A DNA stretch of 64,000 bases from Toxonevra muliebris (taxonomy: Eukaryota > Arthropoda > Insecta > Diptera > Pallopteridae). Positions 1 to 10,980 of this stretch are shown here, piece by piece. A program made the translations under genes and the position numbers. The DNA lies in NCBI GenBank assembly GCA_963691655.1, contig OY829326.1, forward strand, positions 91,629,235 to 91,693,234, read 5' to 3'. Below the pieces are notes generated by a model. It was not told where the DNA came from, did not search any database, and worked only from the letters and a program-made list of their open reading frames with translations. The first letter of the stretch is position 1. Every line of letters starts with the position of its first letter.

Positions 1-2
1 TC

Positions 3-1916
3 ACTATCAACGTAGCGAAATCAGAGTTTGGAGTTATGGAGCTGGAATTTCTTGGGCACTCTATAACGAAAGAAGGCATTCAACCTCTGGCTAGTCGTGT
101 AGACGCACTTATAAAATTCAAACGACCGACTGTGGCAAAGGAGTTGAAACGCTTTCTAGCAATGTTGAACTTTTATCGCCGATTCTTGCCACATGCACTT
201 GAAACACAAGGGCCTCTCTTCGCCATGATAACAGCTAATAAACGTAATGATCAGACGCCATTAGTATGGTCCAAAGAGACGGAACACTTCTTCGAAGCCT
301 GCAAGCAAGAGCTAGCAAACTCTGTTATGCTTGCGCATCCTCTCCAGAACGCGGAACTATCACTCTGGGTTGACGCCTCAAATTTTGCCGCTGGTGCTGT
401 TCTTAATCAAGTGGTTGATGGCTGCATACAACCCCTTGGGTTTTTCTCACATAAATTTTCAAAATCAGAGACGCGTTACAGCACATACGATCGGGAGTTG
501 ACAGCTTTGTATCTCGCACTACGCCATTTCAGGTTCATGGTTGAAGGAAGAAATTGCCACGTGTACACCGACCATAAACCATTAATTTACGCTTTCACTC
601 AACGACTCGATAAAGCGTCTGACCGCCAAGCGAGACAACTCGATTTTATAGCTCAAATAACTACGGACATCCGTCACGTGCAAGGCGAGGATAATGTAGC
701 AGCTGACTTGATGTCACGCATTCAATCAATCGACCGTACACCTATTGACTACGACAAGTTAGCTGAAGACCAAGAAAATGACGAAGAGCTACAATCGTTT
801 ATATCAGGTAACACTACTCATTCACTTAAACTCAAGCAATTTGCTCTTCCTTCTAGTTTGCGTAAAGTTCACTGTGACTGCTCAACTGGAAGTGTACGGC
901 CATTCGTTACGAAGAAATTCAGATTACAAGCATTACATTCAGTCCACGACCTATCACACCCCGGTACGAGAGCTACAGCGCGCCTCATGTCAGAACGCTT
1001 TGTCTGGCCTACAATTCAACGAGATAGCAGAAATTTTGCACGCAGTTGCATCCAGTGCCAGCGAAACAAAGTCATCCGCCACAACAAAGCCGCATTGCAA
1101 CGTCGCGATACACCCACTCAAAGGTTCGCACATCTTCACATTGATATTGTAGGCCCATTTCCCTTATCTGAAGGAAAACGCTACTGCCTTACAGTTATTG
1201 ATCGGTTCACACGATGGCCTGATGCCATACCGATCCCTGATATTACAGCGCCCACAGTAGCGAAGGCCTTGCTCAATGAGTGGATTTCCCGCTTCGGCAT
1301 ACCAGCCACCATCACTTCGGATCTCGGTAGGCAGTTTGAAAGCACCCTGTTTCGCCAATTATTACAACGCCTCGGTGTTAACCATCTCCGCACGACGCCA
1401 TACCACCCTCAAGCTAATGGGATGGTTGAGAGATGGCATCGCACACTCAAATCGGCTATTTTGTGTCACAGCGCTGATAGGTGGACAGTGTATTTACCAC
1501 TAATACTATTGGGTCTACGCTGCACCTTTAAGGATGACCTAATGGCAACACCGGCAGAGTTTGTTTATGGTGAAAACCTTCGATTACCTTCCGAATTGTT
1601 TGTCGACTATAAACCTACGACCAGTGAACACGAGATGCTCGCCGAATTAAGGCACGTGATGAAGGATCTACGACCCGTTGACGCCGCATGGCATACGACA
1701 CCGAAAGTTTTCATCCACCCTGAGCTGCAATCTTGCGATCAAGTTTTCGTGAGGGATGATTCGGTACGGCCATCGCTTTCAGCACCATACAAGGGTCCTT
1801 ACAAAGTTCTGCACCGAACTCCAAAGTACTACGTCATCAAAACTACCAACAAAGAAACTAAAGTATCCGTCGATAGACTCAAACCCGCCTTTATTGCAAC
1901 CCTTCCTGGTTTCTAA
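3..1916 (+). CDS. Ty3/gypsy pol, 3' part (RT end, RNase H, integrase), cut by window edge
   Basis: This is the C-terminal part of a Ty3/gypsy polyprotein. The frame is already open at base 3; the first Met (base 36) is internal and is residue 1 below. Seen: the end of reverse transcriptase (LEFLGH), an RNase H domain with WVDAS (about D112), [10 protein letters not shown] (about E154) and VYTDH (about D179), then integrase with an HHCC zinc motif (H304, H308, C338, C341) and a DDE core at about D370 (HIDIVGPF), D429 (TSDLGRQFE) and E465 (NGMVERWH). The protein ends with [10 protein letters not shown] just before the polypurine tract. No stop or frameshift is visible in 1.9 kb, so this copy is young. 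Gag, protease and most of RT lie left of the window. The C-terminal style resembles the CsRn1-like branch of gypsy elements; that clade call is inference. Confidence 0.9.
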   Translation, partial: TINVAKSEFGVMELEFLGHSITKEGIQPLASRVDALIKFKRPTVAKELKRFLAMLNFYRRFLPHALETQGPLFAMITANKRNDQTPLVWSKETEHFFEACKQELANSVMLAHPLQNAELSLWVDASNFAAGAVLNQVVDGCIQPLGFFSHKFSKSETRYSTYDRELTALYLALRHFRFMVEGRNCHVYTDHKPLIYAFTQRLDKASDRQARQLDFIAQITTDIRHVQGEDNVAADLMSRIQSIDRTPIDYDKLAEDQENDEELQSFISGNTTHSLKLKQFALPSSLRKVHCDCSTGSVRPFVTKKFRLQALHSVHDLSHPGTRATARLMSERFVWPTIQRDSRNFARSCIQCQRNKVIRHNKAALQRRDTPTQRFAHLHIDIVGPFPLSEGKRYCLTVIDRFTRWPDAIPIPDITAPTVAKALLNEWISRFGIPATITSDLGRQFESTLFRQLLQRLGVNHLRTTPYHPQANGMVERWHRTLKSAILCHSADRWTVYLPLILLGLRCTFKDDLMATPAEFVYGENLRLPSELFVDYKPTTSEHEMLAELRHVMKDLRPVDAAWHTTPKVFIHPELQSCDQVFVRDDSVRPSLSAPYKGPYKVLHRTPKYYVIKTTNKETKVSVDRLKPAFIATLPGF

Positions 1917-1922
1917 GAGGGG
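1915..1922 (+). other. Polypurine tract of the left gypsy element
   Basis: AAGAGGGG overlaps the pol stop codon and directly precedes the LTR start. This is where the primer for plus-strand DNA synthesis is expected in LTR retrotransposons. Confidence 0.6.
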
Positions 1923-2107
1923 AGTATTGTGGCGTACCATCATTTTAATTATTATAAATTCAACATACGCTTTCCAACACCGAAATTTATGTTATATTAT
2001 TTTTAAGCTTTACAACACTGAACTTTATATTTCTTTATCTTCGATGATTCCGTTTTTGTAATTTGTAACGGAGCAACGTCTCCGCTTAGTTTGATACTAA
2101 ATAAACT
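1923..2107 (+). repeat. 3' LTR of the left gypsy element (185 bp)
   Basis: The LTR runs from AGTATTGTGG to ATAAACT, an AGT...ACT pair typical of insect gypsy elements. It is followed by AAAT and then by array sequence. The other array copies read ...TTTAAATACATAC at this point, so AAAT is the likely 4-bp target duplication and the element sits inside repeat copy 1. The 5' LTR is outside the window, so both ends cannot be compared. A TGTGGCG start at 1928 is the alternative. Confidence 0.6.
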
Positions 2108-3063
2108 AAATACATACAAATTTAATTTTTTTGTTTATTTCATATTGATATCCTTTGATATCCACACATTGAAAAAATTGGTCACTTTAGCTTTCATCAT
2201 CATTGCTAGTTTACCTATCTGAAGAAACCTTACCGCCATCGTCCTCTGTGCCTTTATATGCTTCTGACAATATGAATTGTTCTATTTTACCCCCATTTTT
2301 AGCTTCCTGTCTGTAATCAACTAAGCAGCAGCTCTCATTATTTGTTCGGGATGGCTTCAAGCTATAAGCTTATCTTCTCTCCGTTTTTTCGTTCTCTTAC
2401 ACCCTTCTTCATATGATAACTTAGGCCTGCCTTTCCCGACCCCATACATTCCTCACATTTTTTCTCTCCTACGCTGCCAAGCTCTTTCTCAATAAAATTT
2501 TTTACATCATCAAACGAGTTGGGTTGCTTATTGCTTTTTACTTGCAACTAAGCATTAAAACCCGCTTTAATTTGCACACGGCTACTCACTGAAAAAGTTG
2601 TATATCTTCAGAAAAAGCAAACAGCTGAAATTTTCAAATATTAATCTACATACTTGCTTGAAAGGAATATAAAAAAAAATCGAAGGTGTTAAGAAGTGTT
2701 TTTTTTTATTTAACTTTAAAGTTCAGAGCTTTCTTTCGGTAAAAATCAGATGCCAGAAATATATATGCAAATCTAGCATTGAAAGTTTTAAAAAATTACC
2801 TAATTATATGTTATCAACACTTTTGATTCATATATCGACTTACACTCAAGTTATCGAAATTCAAAGATGAAGCATAAATTTGACTTTGTAATATGGTAGA
2901 ATGAAGACATAAAAATAAGTAACTGTAAACTCCCATAACTTTTTTCTTTATAAATATTTTGTAATAATCTTTTAGATTTTTCTTAACTAAAGTATTATCA
3001 TTGAAACTTCATACCCAAATTTTCAATTCTCTAATATCGCAATTTGGGTACTTTGTCCATACT

Positions 3064-3747
3064 CGCTACACTGTGCGACGTCAGCTTCCATTGAAGCGCC
3101 ATTCTTGTGATGCTATCGGCTGGTTTTCTTATAGTATGTCCTATCCACCTCCATTTTCTTCTCTATATCTGTGTTGTTATTGGTTTTTCGCTTGCAAGGT
3201 TCCAAAGGTCTTCATTTCTTATTAGGTTTTAGGTATTTGTTAATGAATACTTGTTTCTGTGTGATGTTGTTTGAAATTAACCAAGTTTCACTTCCATATG
3301 TGAGTATTGACTTTACACATGCGTTGAATAGTCGGATTTTTGTTCCTCTGGAAATTTGTGAACTTCTCCATATTGGCTGTAGTCATCCAAACGCCACTCA
3401 AGCCTTGTTGAGCCTGTTGATGTCATCTTCCTCTGCTCAACCGTCTGTGGTCATCATGCTGCCTAAGTAGCAGAATTTGCCCACATTTTCGACAGGCTGA
3501 CTTTTGATTGTGATGTGGTAATTGCTGATGTTTATAATTCGCGTAGCTTTGGTCTTCTTGATGTTGATCTCGTTTTTTTTTATAAATTTTGCGTTTAAAT
3601 CGCCCATGAGAGTAGTTAAATCGCCTCTTCCATTGTGCTATTGGTGTCTTTTCTCGTGTGCTAAATGTCGTCATCAGTCGGGTGCCATTATATTCGAGGC
3701 TGTGCCTGGTATTAGTTTTGTTAATCATCTTAATTTTTCATCTGGAT
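3064..3747 (-). pseudogene. Decayed LINE, internally deleted (array copy 1)
   Basis: Read on the minus strand, this shows the C-terminal end of a LINE reverse transcriptase: ILTYGSETW, then KKMEVDRTYYKK, matching the post-RT region of RTE-like endonuclease/RT elements. It is out of frame in places. The RT core present in copies 3 and 4 is missing; after the shared GATCTCG (ending 3,572) a T-rich filler of about 16 nt joins directly to the endonuclease-side flank. It is a deletion derivative of the element seen at 25,501-27,120. Confidence 0.7.
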
Positions 3748-4063
3748 AGGTGATTGGCCTACCGCAGACGATCCTGTGTTAATGGGGCTGTCATTACAGC
3801 GTTTTCACCACCCTACTGCGCATATATCTGGTTTGTGTCAAGGCTGACATTTGGATAAATTTACAACTGTGTGGTGAAGTGGGGGTTTCGAAGTTTCACG
3901 ACTTTACCCCCAAGATGTTACTGTTTGTGTATATGCTCACCATAATGGATGTTGCTACTGCATTTGTGTTCTTTATTCAGTAAACTGGCGATACGCAGAA
4001 ATGGTTATTTGCAGATGAGATAGCTTTTTTGGGCTATGGTATTTTAAAAAAGCGTTCGGCCAT

Positions 4064-4130
4064 GCTCTTGCCGGAAATCGATCCCGGGACCCCTGAGATG
4101 TCAGTCTAGCACGCTGCCATCCACCAAGAA
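4064..4130 (-). repeat. tRNA-like module (SINE head or tRNA pseudogene), array copy 1
   Basis: On the minus strand there is a box-A-like TGGATGGCAGCGTG, then GCTAGACTGACATCTCAG, then a box-B-like GGGATCGATTTCC. Order and spacing match a tRNA-derived pol III promoter. The anticodon arm does not fold properly, so this is not a working tRNA gene. Confidence 0.5.
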
Positions 4131-6702
4131 CCAAGTAGATTAACCTTATCTGTGTTTGCCGGAAGTTCTCAAAATTTCTACAAGATATTCAAGTTAAATG
4201 AATCTACGAAAGCATTACTTAAAGCAAATGCTAATAAAATGAAACTGATGAAAATCAACAACAACCCCACAACGCTTTCATTCTGCAGAACGAGCTTATA
4301 GAATACGAAAAGGGCCAAATCATTATTTAAGTAGTATAGTGAGCTTTAGCCCAAAACTGGGAAAGACATGAATCATATAGGAATTCGATCTTGTGGGTAA
4401 ACTCGTTCCACTTCCAATACACTATATTCGTTGTTTCTGAATAAAACCAAATGTTCAAAACTAAATTTTTTAAAAAATTACGAGATTTCGATAGTGAATT
4501 CTGATTGAAAAAAATACACTCATTGCGAAAACTACAATATTGGATCTAACGAACAGAAACGCAATGCAGCTGCACACTCATAGAGGCGCCAAAATGCTAC
4601 TCAGTTGAGAAAAGTTTGTGGAAATTCGTAATGCAATGCTAAATTAGGGTTTTTATTTTTTGTTATACTTATGGACAATTATCATTATACATATGCAATA
4701 AGCCGAGTAATACCTCGAAGCAGTGATGAAGGTACGTGAGCTCAAACAAAAGAAAGTACAGCAAACCAAGAATCATAAAACTGAGGATTGCGAATGGCGC
4801 CGGTACGCTATTTATTTAACTTAATTGCATTTAATTTAATTTTAATTTATTACTTTAGAGAGTGATAAAAATGGGAAATTTTAACAGGTTTTCTAAATTT
4901 GGACTTAATAAACAGGAAATAAAGTGCGAAATAGTTATATAACATTACGTCTTAAAAAAGACACATAAAACTCACAGATTCAGATTCAGTCCAGATTTTG
5001 AGGGTACATTCTAAATTTCGAGTATGCGGTCTGACTAGACTTACAACATGCATTATTGCTCGGGCAAAGTAAAGATCCACCCAGTGTTGGTATAGATCCA
5101 ATAATAACGTTTTAAAAATTGTCACAGTTCACTAAAAATCTTCCCAATAATAGAGTGCAATTCATTTAGTTTTGCATCACTATAAAAGTACGTGAAATAT
5201 TATTGGCATAGCTATAATAGCACGAAGAAAAAAATCAGTTTTGATTTTTTAAGTTTAATATTACTTAGTGGTATTACGACGATGTAAAAGTAATGTTTTT
5301 AAAAGAGTTTTATTTTTTAGTTAAAAAAATACTCTAAAAAAAGTTAACAAAAAGAAGAAAATTGAGTTGAGTGCAAAACACATTGATTTTTTACAAATGC
5401 CGTACAAAAATGAGTACCTACTCATATAATTAACTTTCCCGCTGCGCAAGAACCTAGACCGACGCCATTTTCCACCTTTGCTCTCAGCGTGTGATCTTGT
5501 ATCCCTTTCTTACAAACATTCGTTCTATCCCATTCGATTACAACACCAAAAACGAAAGACTAAAGACACATGCGCAAACTCAATAAAACTATTACTCATC
5601 CCCTTGTTATCCCCCGCTGCGAACGTGCCACGTGCCGAAACGAACATTTAATATGCGCAAACATCGACAATATAAGACTTTGTTTCGAAGAATAGAACAG
5701 TTTATTATACCATATAATGATAAAATATTAAAAATTTATTTATGGATCGAGAAACACTTTGCTCTGCAAAAACGAAATAAATCTTTCTTTTGACCAAAAG
5801 AATTTTCATTTTTAATGTATATGTTTATTCGATTTAATCAAAAGAGATTTGTTCCTTTCTTGTAAAAAAAAATGTTTATGCTTCTTTTGCGCTTAGAAGG
5901 CGCGAATTTCTGATTTACTCGTAGCGATTCATATACAAATATATACATATATAAGTATATAATATGGTAAATGATCAGCCGTCTGCCCGTATATGCGGTA
6001 AATTGACTAAAACTAGAGGAAACTAACAACCGATCTAATTTGTCTGAAGAAACTAACCTCTGAGTTGTTTGTATTTTGAGGAGGCTAATGAGAAACAATT
6101 TATTCTCATATTATTTGTTGTCTTTTCTACTGGTTAACCCAAATGAAGCCTTATAGCCTGAATATCATTAGAAGCTTCGCTCAATGCACAAACATGATCT
6201 TTCAGTGATTTTTAGAACATTTTTTAATTAAATCTAGCAACAAGTTATTACGACTGATGAAAATTGACGATAATAGTTTATAATATTTTAATTTCGAACA
6301 TTTTTTTATAAATTTCTTAACAATTTGGCTATTCATATAAATAAATCGAAGCCTGTCTCAGGTTTTTGAAAAAGTAAAAAACATCCACTTCAATTTTTAC
6401 ACCATTTTATTCCCAATTTTTCCTCTTAGACACCGATCGCTATTTCTTTTAAAACTAAATTATAATAACTCTGGTATGACAAAATTCATTTTTATTGCAT
6501 GCACTTCATGGAATTCCGTACATCTTATTATAGCTATTGAGAAAACTGTCAACAATAACTGAAATCACCCCTATTTCCCATACAAAGTGAAAAACACGAT
6601 CGTCTCCTTTTTTGCCTACATCGTTTTTTTACGTGTGCTAAAAAACTCATAATGGCTCGAAAATATGGCGCCCGCTACTGTTGCTACTGTCACACTTTCA
6701 GC

Positions 6703-6830
6703 TATTTAAGGATCCCAATTTTTCAGCTTGTGAGAAGTTGTTAGTGAACATTGAAAGAAGCAACACGTAATAGTGAAACATAGTGCATAATTTATCAATT
6801 GGAAATAATTTCATATCGAAACAATTTAAT
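6703..6830 (+). promoter_or_regulatory. TATA-like box and non-coding exon 1 of the array gene, copy 1
   Basis: TATTTAAGG at 6,703-6,711 is a good TATA-like box. Inr-like TCAGCT (6,723) and TTAGTG (about 6,741) follow; which one is the start cannot be decided. Exon 1 ends at 6,830 with a consensus donor GTAAGT at 6,831. The acceptor TTTTCCTTACAG ends at 7,412, two bases before the ATG of the main ORF, so exon 1 would be 5' UTR and the intron 582 bp. The layout is the same in all four copies. Transcription is inferred. Confidence 0.55.
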
Positions 6831-7413
6831 GTAAGTTTTTTAATCACTGTATAAAGATATTGTGTGTTCTATAAATTGTAAATAGTGAATACTGACACCA
6901 CAACAGGAATTTTGGAAATTGTTTTTGAGAAATTATAATATTTCTTCTGAAGTTTTGTGGATTCAGGAGAAAACATCGTTGATCAAAATAAAGAAGCAAA
7001 ACATTTTAATGCCAAAATTTAACTTTTTTAAAAAGAATAACAGTTTTTTGTGTGTGTGGCTCGCCAAAAAAAACCTTGCTCTTTAGCGATTAAGCCAATA
7101 AATAAAAATAATAGAAAACTCTCAAAACCAGATACTAACCTCACCAATCTACCGTTCTTACTTGGTCCTTGGCCGAAAGTGGACAATTTTATATAGAAAA
7201 GAAATAAGAAATAATTGTAGGCACTGAAGAGTAGAATTTTTTCAATGATATTTTCGTTTGCTAAGCTGAAACAAGTTTCACCCTTCCATTAGTATTTTTA
7301 CATGTTCCCATGTTTTATTAGTTATTTTTATAAAATCAAATCTAACTACTTCCTAAATTATTATTTTACAATAATGCATTATTTGCTTTCTCTCTTTTCC
7401 TTTTCCTTACAGA

Positions 7414-8319
7414 ATGAAAAAGTTTGAGCTTGGAAAATACGAAAGTCAGCAGAGATCCAGAGCCGGTAACGTGCATAAGCTCTTCGCACCGTCTCATCCT
7501 GTGAAGCCTTCCGAAGGTTTTCCTTACGGAATGGTGAATATCGACTCTGGAAAATACGAATGTCAGCAGAGGCCTAGAACCTATAACGTGGATAAGCTCT
7601 TCGCACCACCCTATCGTGTGAAGCCTACCGAAGAGAGTGACAATATATCTGCGAAATTAGGCGAATACTCCGAAGTCAAAGATCTTTTGGGTGTTAGCAC
7701 ATTGGGGATTACCGTCAACTTGTGTCGCGATGGTGTTAGTGGTGGTGGTGGAAGTATAACTAAGTCATCTACGCAGCAACGTTTCCCGCCACCACAAGAG
7801 TTGCGTGGCGACGGTGTTAGTGGTGGTGGTGTCGGTATATCTAAGACAACTACAATGCAACGCTTCCTGCCACCACAAGCCAGACATTTTCAGCAACGAC
7901 AGCCATGGCAAAAAACGCCGTATATGAAGCATCCGAATAATAATCCGTCTGCCATGCCAAATAGACGCCTCGACCAACCAAAGACATCGACATTGTCTCA
8001 CAATGGTCATATAACAAAAAAAGAGAACTTTACTAAGCCGTCGATCTCAGCGATTCAACCAAAACAAAATAACCACTCCTCTTTTGGCAATATTATTAGT
8101 TCAGATTTTGATAAATACATTGGAATTAAGCTACTTTCCCCTATCAAACCATTACCAATGACGCCGTCGAAGTTGGCGGAGCTGGAGTTGCTCTTACCAC
8201 TTGTTTGGAATGCACCTGCAGCGAGTCCTCTTTCCACCACTGCCACCTCTTCTTCTGCTGGTGTTGCTGCTATCGAAAAAACTACTGCCATTACTACAAA
8301 AACACCACACAGCGATTAG
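7414..8319 (+). CDS. Array gene, unknown 301-aa protein, copy 1
   Basis: I do not recognise this protein. The ATG lies two bases after a strong splice acceptor, which fixes the start. Residues about 5-34 and 46-75 are a duplicated module with the shared pattern GKYE.QQR.R..NV.KLFAP....KP.E. Next come two Gly-rich patches (DGVSGGGGSI, DGVSGGGVGI), each followed by QQRF/QRF and PPPQ, then a Gln/Asn/Pro-rich basic stretch, then SKLAELELLLP and a Ser/Thr/Ala-rich tail. There is no signal peptide or membrane segment and much of it looks disordered. Copy 1 has Glu5 and a private Gly (EGF) where the other copies have Ala (EAF). The ORF is intact in all four copies. A second reading frame that overlaps its end is spliced in frame to exon 3, so the present C-terminus may come from an old frameshift. 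Function unknown. Confidence 0.65.
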   Translation: MKKFELGKYESQQRSRAGNVHKLFAPSHPVKPSEGFPYGMVNIDSGKYECQQRPRTYNVDKLFAPPYRVKPTEESDNISAKLGEYSEVKDLLGVSTLGITVNLCRDGVSGGGGSITKSSTQQRFPPPQELRGDGVSGGGVGISKTTTMQRFLPPQARHFQQRQPWQKTPYMKHPNNNPSAMPNRRLDQPKTSTLSHNGHITKKENFTKPSISAIQPKQNNHSSFGNIISSDFDKYIGIKLLSPIKPLPMTPSKLAELELLLPLVWNAPAASPLSTTATSSSAGVAAIEKTTAITTKTPHSD

Positions 8320-8611
8320 CGTGCACGCCAAATATACACCACCCTCCAGATTAATGACACAGGACGTTTTAGAATCACTGCGTCAGGGGCAGCATAAGGG
8401 TGAGTACTTAATAATAATTACTTTTAAATAAAACTTTAAATAGCGCTTGAGTCATTGGGACAAACTTTAATGCTGAGTTTGTGCTATAAACATTTAGACC
8501 AAAATTTTTTTCAACTATACTTACAGTGTTACTTACTTGTTAATTTTTAACAAGTATTTTATTATGTGTTTTTAACCTCCTTTTTCCCTTTTCTTTTTTT
8601 ATTTTTTGCAG

Positions 8612-8715
8612 AGCTTTTTATTAAGCTTGATCGTGAAAATGGTTCAATGACTTTGCATACCACAATGCAAGAATTTAATAAATACGTTCAGTCTGGTCTA
8701 GAGAAGATTGAATGA
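8612..8715 (+). other. Exon 3 of the array gene, copy 1 (alternative C-terminal coding potential)
   Basis: Donor AAGG|GTGAGT at 8,399/8,400 and acceptor TTTTTTGCAG ending 8,611 define a 212-bp intron. Exon 3 has an open frame ending at TGA (8,713-8,715) with LFIKLDREN, TLHTTMQEF and SGLEKIE. It joins in phase to exon-2 frame RLMTQDVLESLRQGQHK, not to the main 301-codon frame, which stops at 8,319. By the main ORF this exon is 3' UTR; by composition it looks like former coding sequence. A short (CAA)n tract follows at about 8,770. Confidence 0.5.
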
Positions 8716-9593
8716 AGATTAAAGGTGCTGATGGAGTAAAATTCTGTTCCTACACACAGTACTCATCCTACAACAACAACAACAACAATAACAGTAAACA
8801 CTGTAAGAAGACAATGAAGCTTATTATTTAGAAAACGAAAAAATCATCATTGCAAATTTATCAATTATTATTCTTTTTAATATGTATAATTTTATTATTA
8901 TAAATAATGTGTGGTTATGTAATTTTGAAAATAATTTAACAAGTTTAATTTTACAAAACAATTAAATATTTTATTAAAAATTCTACAACTTAAAATCAAA
9001 CGAAAATTGCTTTTTTTTTATTTGTTTTTGGTTTTTTTTGAGAGATTTTTGATTGCATTCTGGAATTCGTATGTGCATTTCCACCAAGCACCAAGTTTTT
9101 TTTTCTTTCTACTCCTCTTGGGAACTTAGAGCTTCTACTAAGCATTTCCATCTGACTGATGTATTGAACGTCTCCAAGTGTTTTTTGGTCGCCCACGACG
9201 CACAGTGTAGCGTCTCCATACAACCGGTGGACAAAAATAGGAGGAGTAGTGGTAGGCCAATGAAATGTTGCGTGAATATTTTTAAGGTAAAGATTAAGAA
9301 ATATTGCGAATTTCAACCAAATCAGTTAACGGACACGCCCACTTCCCATACAAGCTGAATCAGAAAATTACAATATCACAAAAACTGCTGAAGTAATAAA
9401 TGAATGAAATGAGTTTTTGTGCAGTAACTACCGATAATGTAAGCAGTTCCTAAAGCAAAAATGGTCAAGATTGGGATTATGGGCGTGGCACAGTGTGACG
9501 AGTTCATGTAGTGAACGGACAAAAATAGAAGGAGTTATTGTATACTAAAGAAATTTGGTACACATCGTTTTTATGAGCAACGAAGCTAATACA

Positions 9594-10040
9594 AATTAAG
9601 AAGACAGGTTTTAATAATTTTAGTGCGAAGCGACTCGCGTTTATTCCATCTATTCTTCTAATAATTCAATCGATCACGCCGACTCTAACTCTAACCATCG
9701 AGTTTTGAGAGTTTGGCGTAGGAACAGATTTTGTTGCTATTTAAAGTGCGGATAAAAGATGTGGGGTCAGTTGTTGTTATAACGTGTGTTGCTACAATAG
9801 CTCTCACTGCACTAACTGTTGTCAAGTGACACGCGATCACAGCATGATGATGATCACAATAATCGATATTGGTATGTAAGTATGTCTTATCCAAATGCTG
9901 TTGTCAAGTGAAACATTCGCACACTTGATAAGTAATATGCAGGTATGTCAGCTTGTTCGACAGCGTTAGATTTACACAGCAGCGCTGCTCAACATAAAAA
10001 ATAAGGGGGCTGCATTTTAATGCTAGCTGCTTCGTTAACT
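9594..10040 (-). repeat. 3' LTR of the 7.46-kb gypsy element
   Basis: 447 bp, AGTTAACG...CTTAATT on the minus strand. It differs from the 5' LTR at five positions by eye (about 1.1%), so the insertion is fairly recent. Confidence 0.95.
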
Positions 10041-10049
10041 ATCCCCCTT
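10041..10049 (-). other. Polypurine tract of the 7.46-kb gypsy element
   Basis: Plus strand ATCCCCCTT, i.e. AAGGGGGAT on the element strand, directly abutting the 3' LTR. The stretch 10,050-10,449 between it and the pol stop has no recognisable gene. Confidence 0.75.
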
Positions 10050-10449
10050 GTTAAGCTCGAAACGTCCTCGGTTCGAAGTAGCATGAGATTTGGCGTTTCT
10101 TATGTTGTTGAATTTGTTCCTTGCAGAATTACCACATTAAATGGATTGAATATAGGCGTAGTCGCTTACAAGAATTTTGTATGTCTTTATTGCTATTGAT
10201 TACAATGTGTAATTTAAACGAGAAGCAAAAACTAACAATCTTCAAATATTTAATAAACTTAATGTGTTACATTCTCAGATTTAACTATAAATGTGATAAT
10301 TCAAAAATTGTAAAGTGGATTTTTTAATATTTGTTATTTTATTTCTTAATTATTTTTTATTTCTTTTCGTATTCTTGTTCATTTTTTAAACATATCAGAA
10401 ACAAAGTTTTATACTTGAAAATAAAAGTATTAGCAATAAAATAATTATT

Positions 10450-10965
10450 TTACCGTAGATTGCTTTTATGTATTTTTGTGCCACCAATCAAAACCGCAGT
10501 GCCAATATCCTTCTCGACAACCCTTTCAACATAAATTTTGTCAAATTTATTTCCTAGCCTTCTATTTCGTTTTAGGAAAACTTTGTCTCCGGGGCTATAA
10601 GTTTTTAATGCCTTGCCTAGATTTTCCCTCTCTAAAGTTTTTTTCTGAGTTTCAATTAGCATTTTCTTTACTAGAGTCAGCTTTTCTGGCGAATAATTAT
10701 GAAACACGTCGGTTGGTCTAGCTTTGGTAACTGAATGAACGCTACAATTATATTTGTATGTGGCTAACAATACTAACTCAACAGTTTCGTCTATTTGCTG
10801 TTGCTCTTTGATACAACGTGCTATCTCTAGTAAAGTGGAGTGAAATTTTTCAACCTGCCCATTGCTCTCACTATGGAGCGTTGGTATAAAAAATTGTTCA
10901 ATTGAAAAATGATCTCGCAGTAAACTTTTAATTGCATTTGAGTGGAAAGCTTTTTCATTGTCAGA
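10450..10965 (-). pseudogene. Gypsy integrase, C-terminal part (downstream of the SINE insertion)
   Basis: The minus-strand frame resumes with the second catalytic aspartate (TIVSDNEKAF) and continues to the catalytic glutamate in SNGQVEKFHSTL, then a C-terminal domain with PGDKVFLKRNRR, ending at 10,450. The frame entering from the right is interrupted by the SINE at 10,981-11,415; the bases coding KTIV occur on both sides because they form the target duplication. The integrase is therefore split and not functional as it stands. Confidence 0.9.
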
Positions 10966-10980
10966 AACGATCGTTTTTAG

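Larger units (their letters stand above)
2108..9593 (+). repeat. Tandem array unit, copy 1 (left end replaced by a gypsy insertion)
   Basis: First visible copy of the 8.6-kb array unit. In order it holds non-coding AT-rich DNA, a decayed minus-strand LINE, a minus-strand tRNA-like module, about 2.5 kb of AT-rich DNA in which I recognise nothing (4,131-6,702), the three-exon gene, and a degenerate 3' part. The 3' part (about 9,025-9,593) contains GGACAAAAATAG twice and several CACGCCCAC motifs like those of dispersed insect repeats. Copy 1 lacks about 930 bp of LINE present in copies 3 and 4. It has the 364-bp segment (2,700-3,063) that copy 2 lacks. Its right end is the gypsy insertion at 9,594. 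Confidence 0.9.

Noticed and set aside
7765..8291. Minus-strand ORFs of 78-114 codons opposite the array gene (in all copies)
   Set aside because: They mirror the codon pattern of the plus-strand gene, have no splice or promoter context, and composition follows the opposite strand.
9053..9358. 101-codon plus-strand ORF and the opposing minus-strand ORF in the unit 3' part (also copies 2 and 3)
   Set aside because: It lies in a degenerate dispersed-repeat region with CACGCCCAC motifs and shows no domain; likely chance.
10041..10449. env gene between pol and the 3' LTR of the gypsy element
   Set aside because: Only about 400 bp remain there, with no signal peptide, glycosylation pattern or membrane segment.
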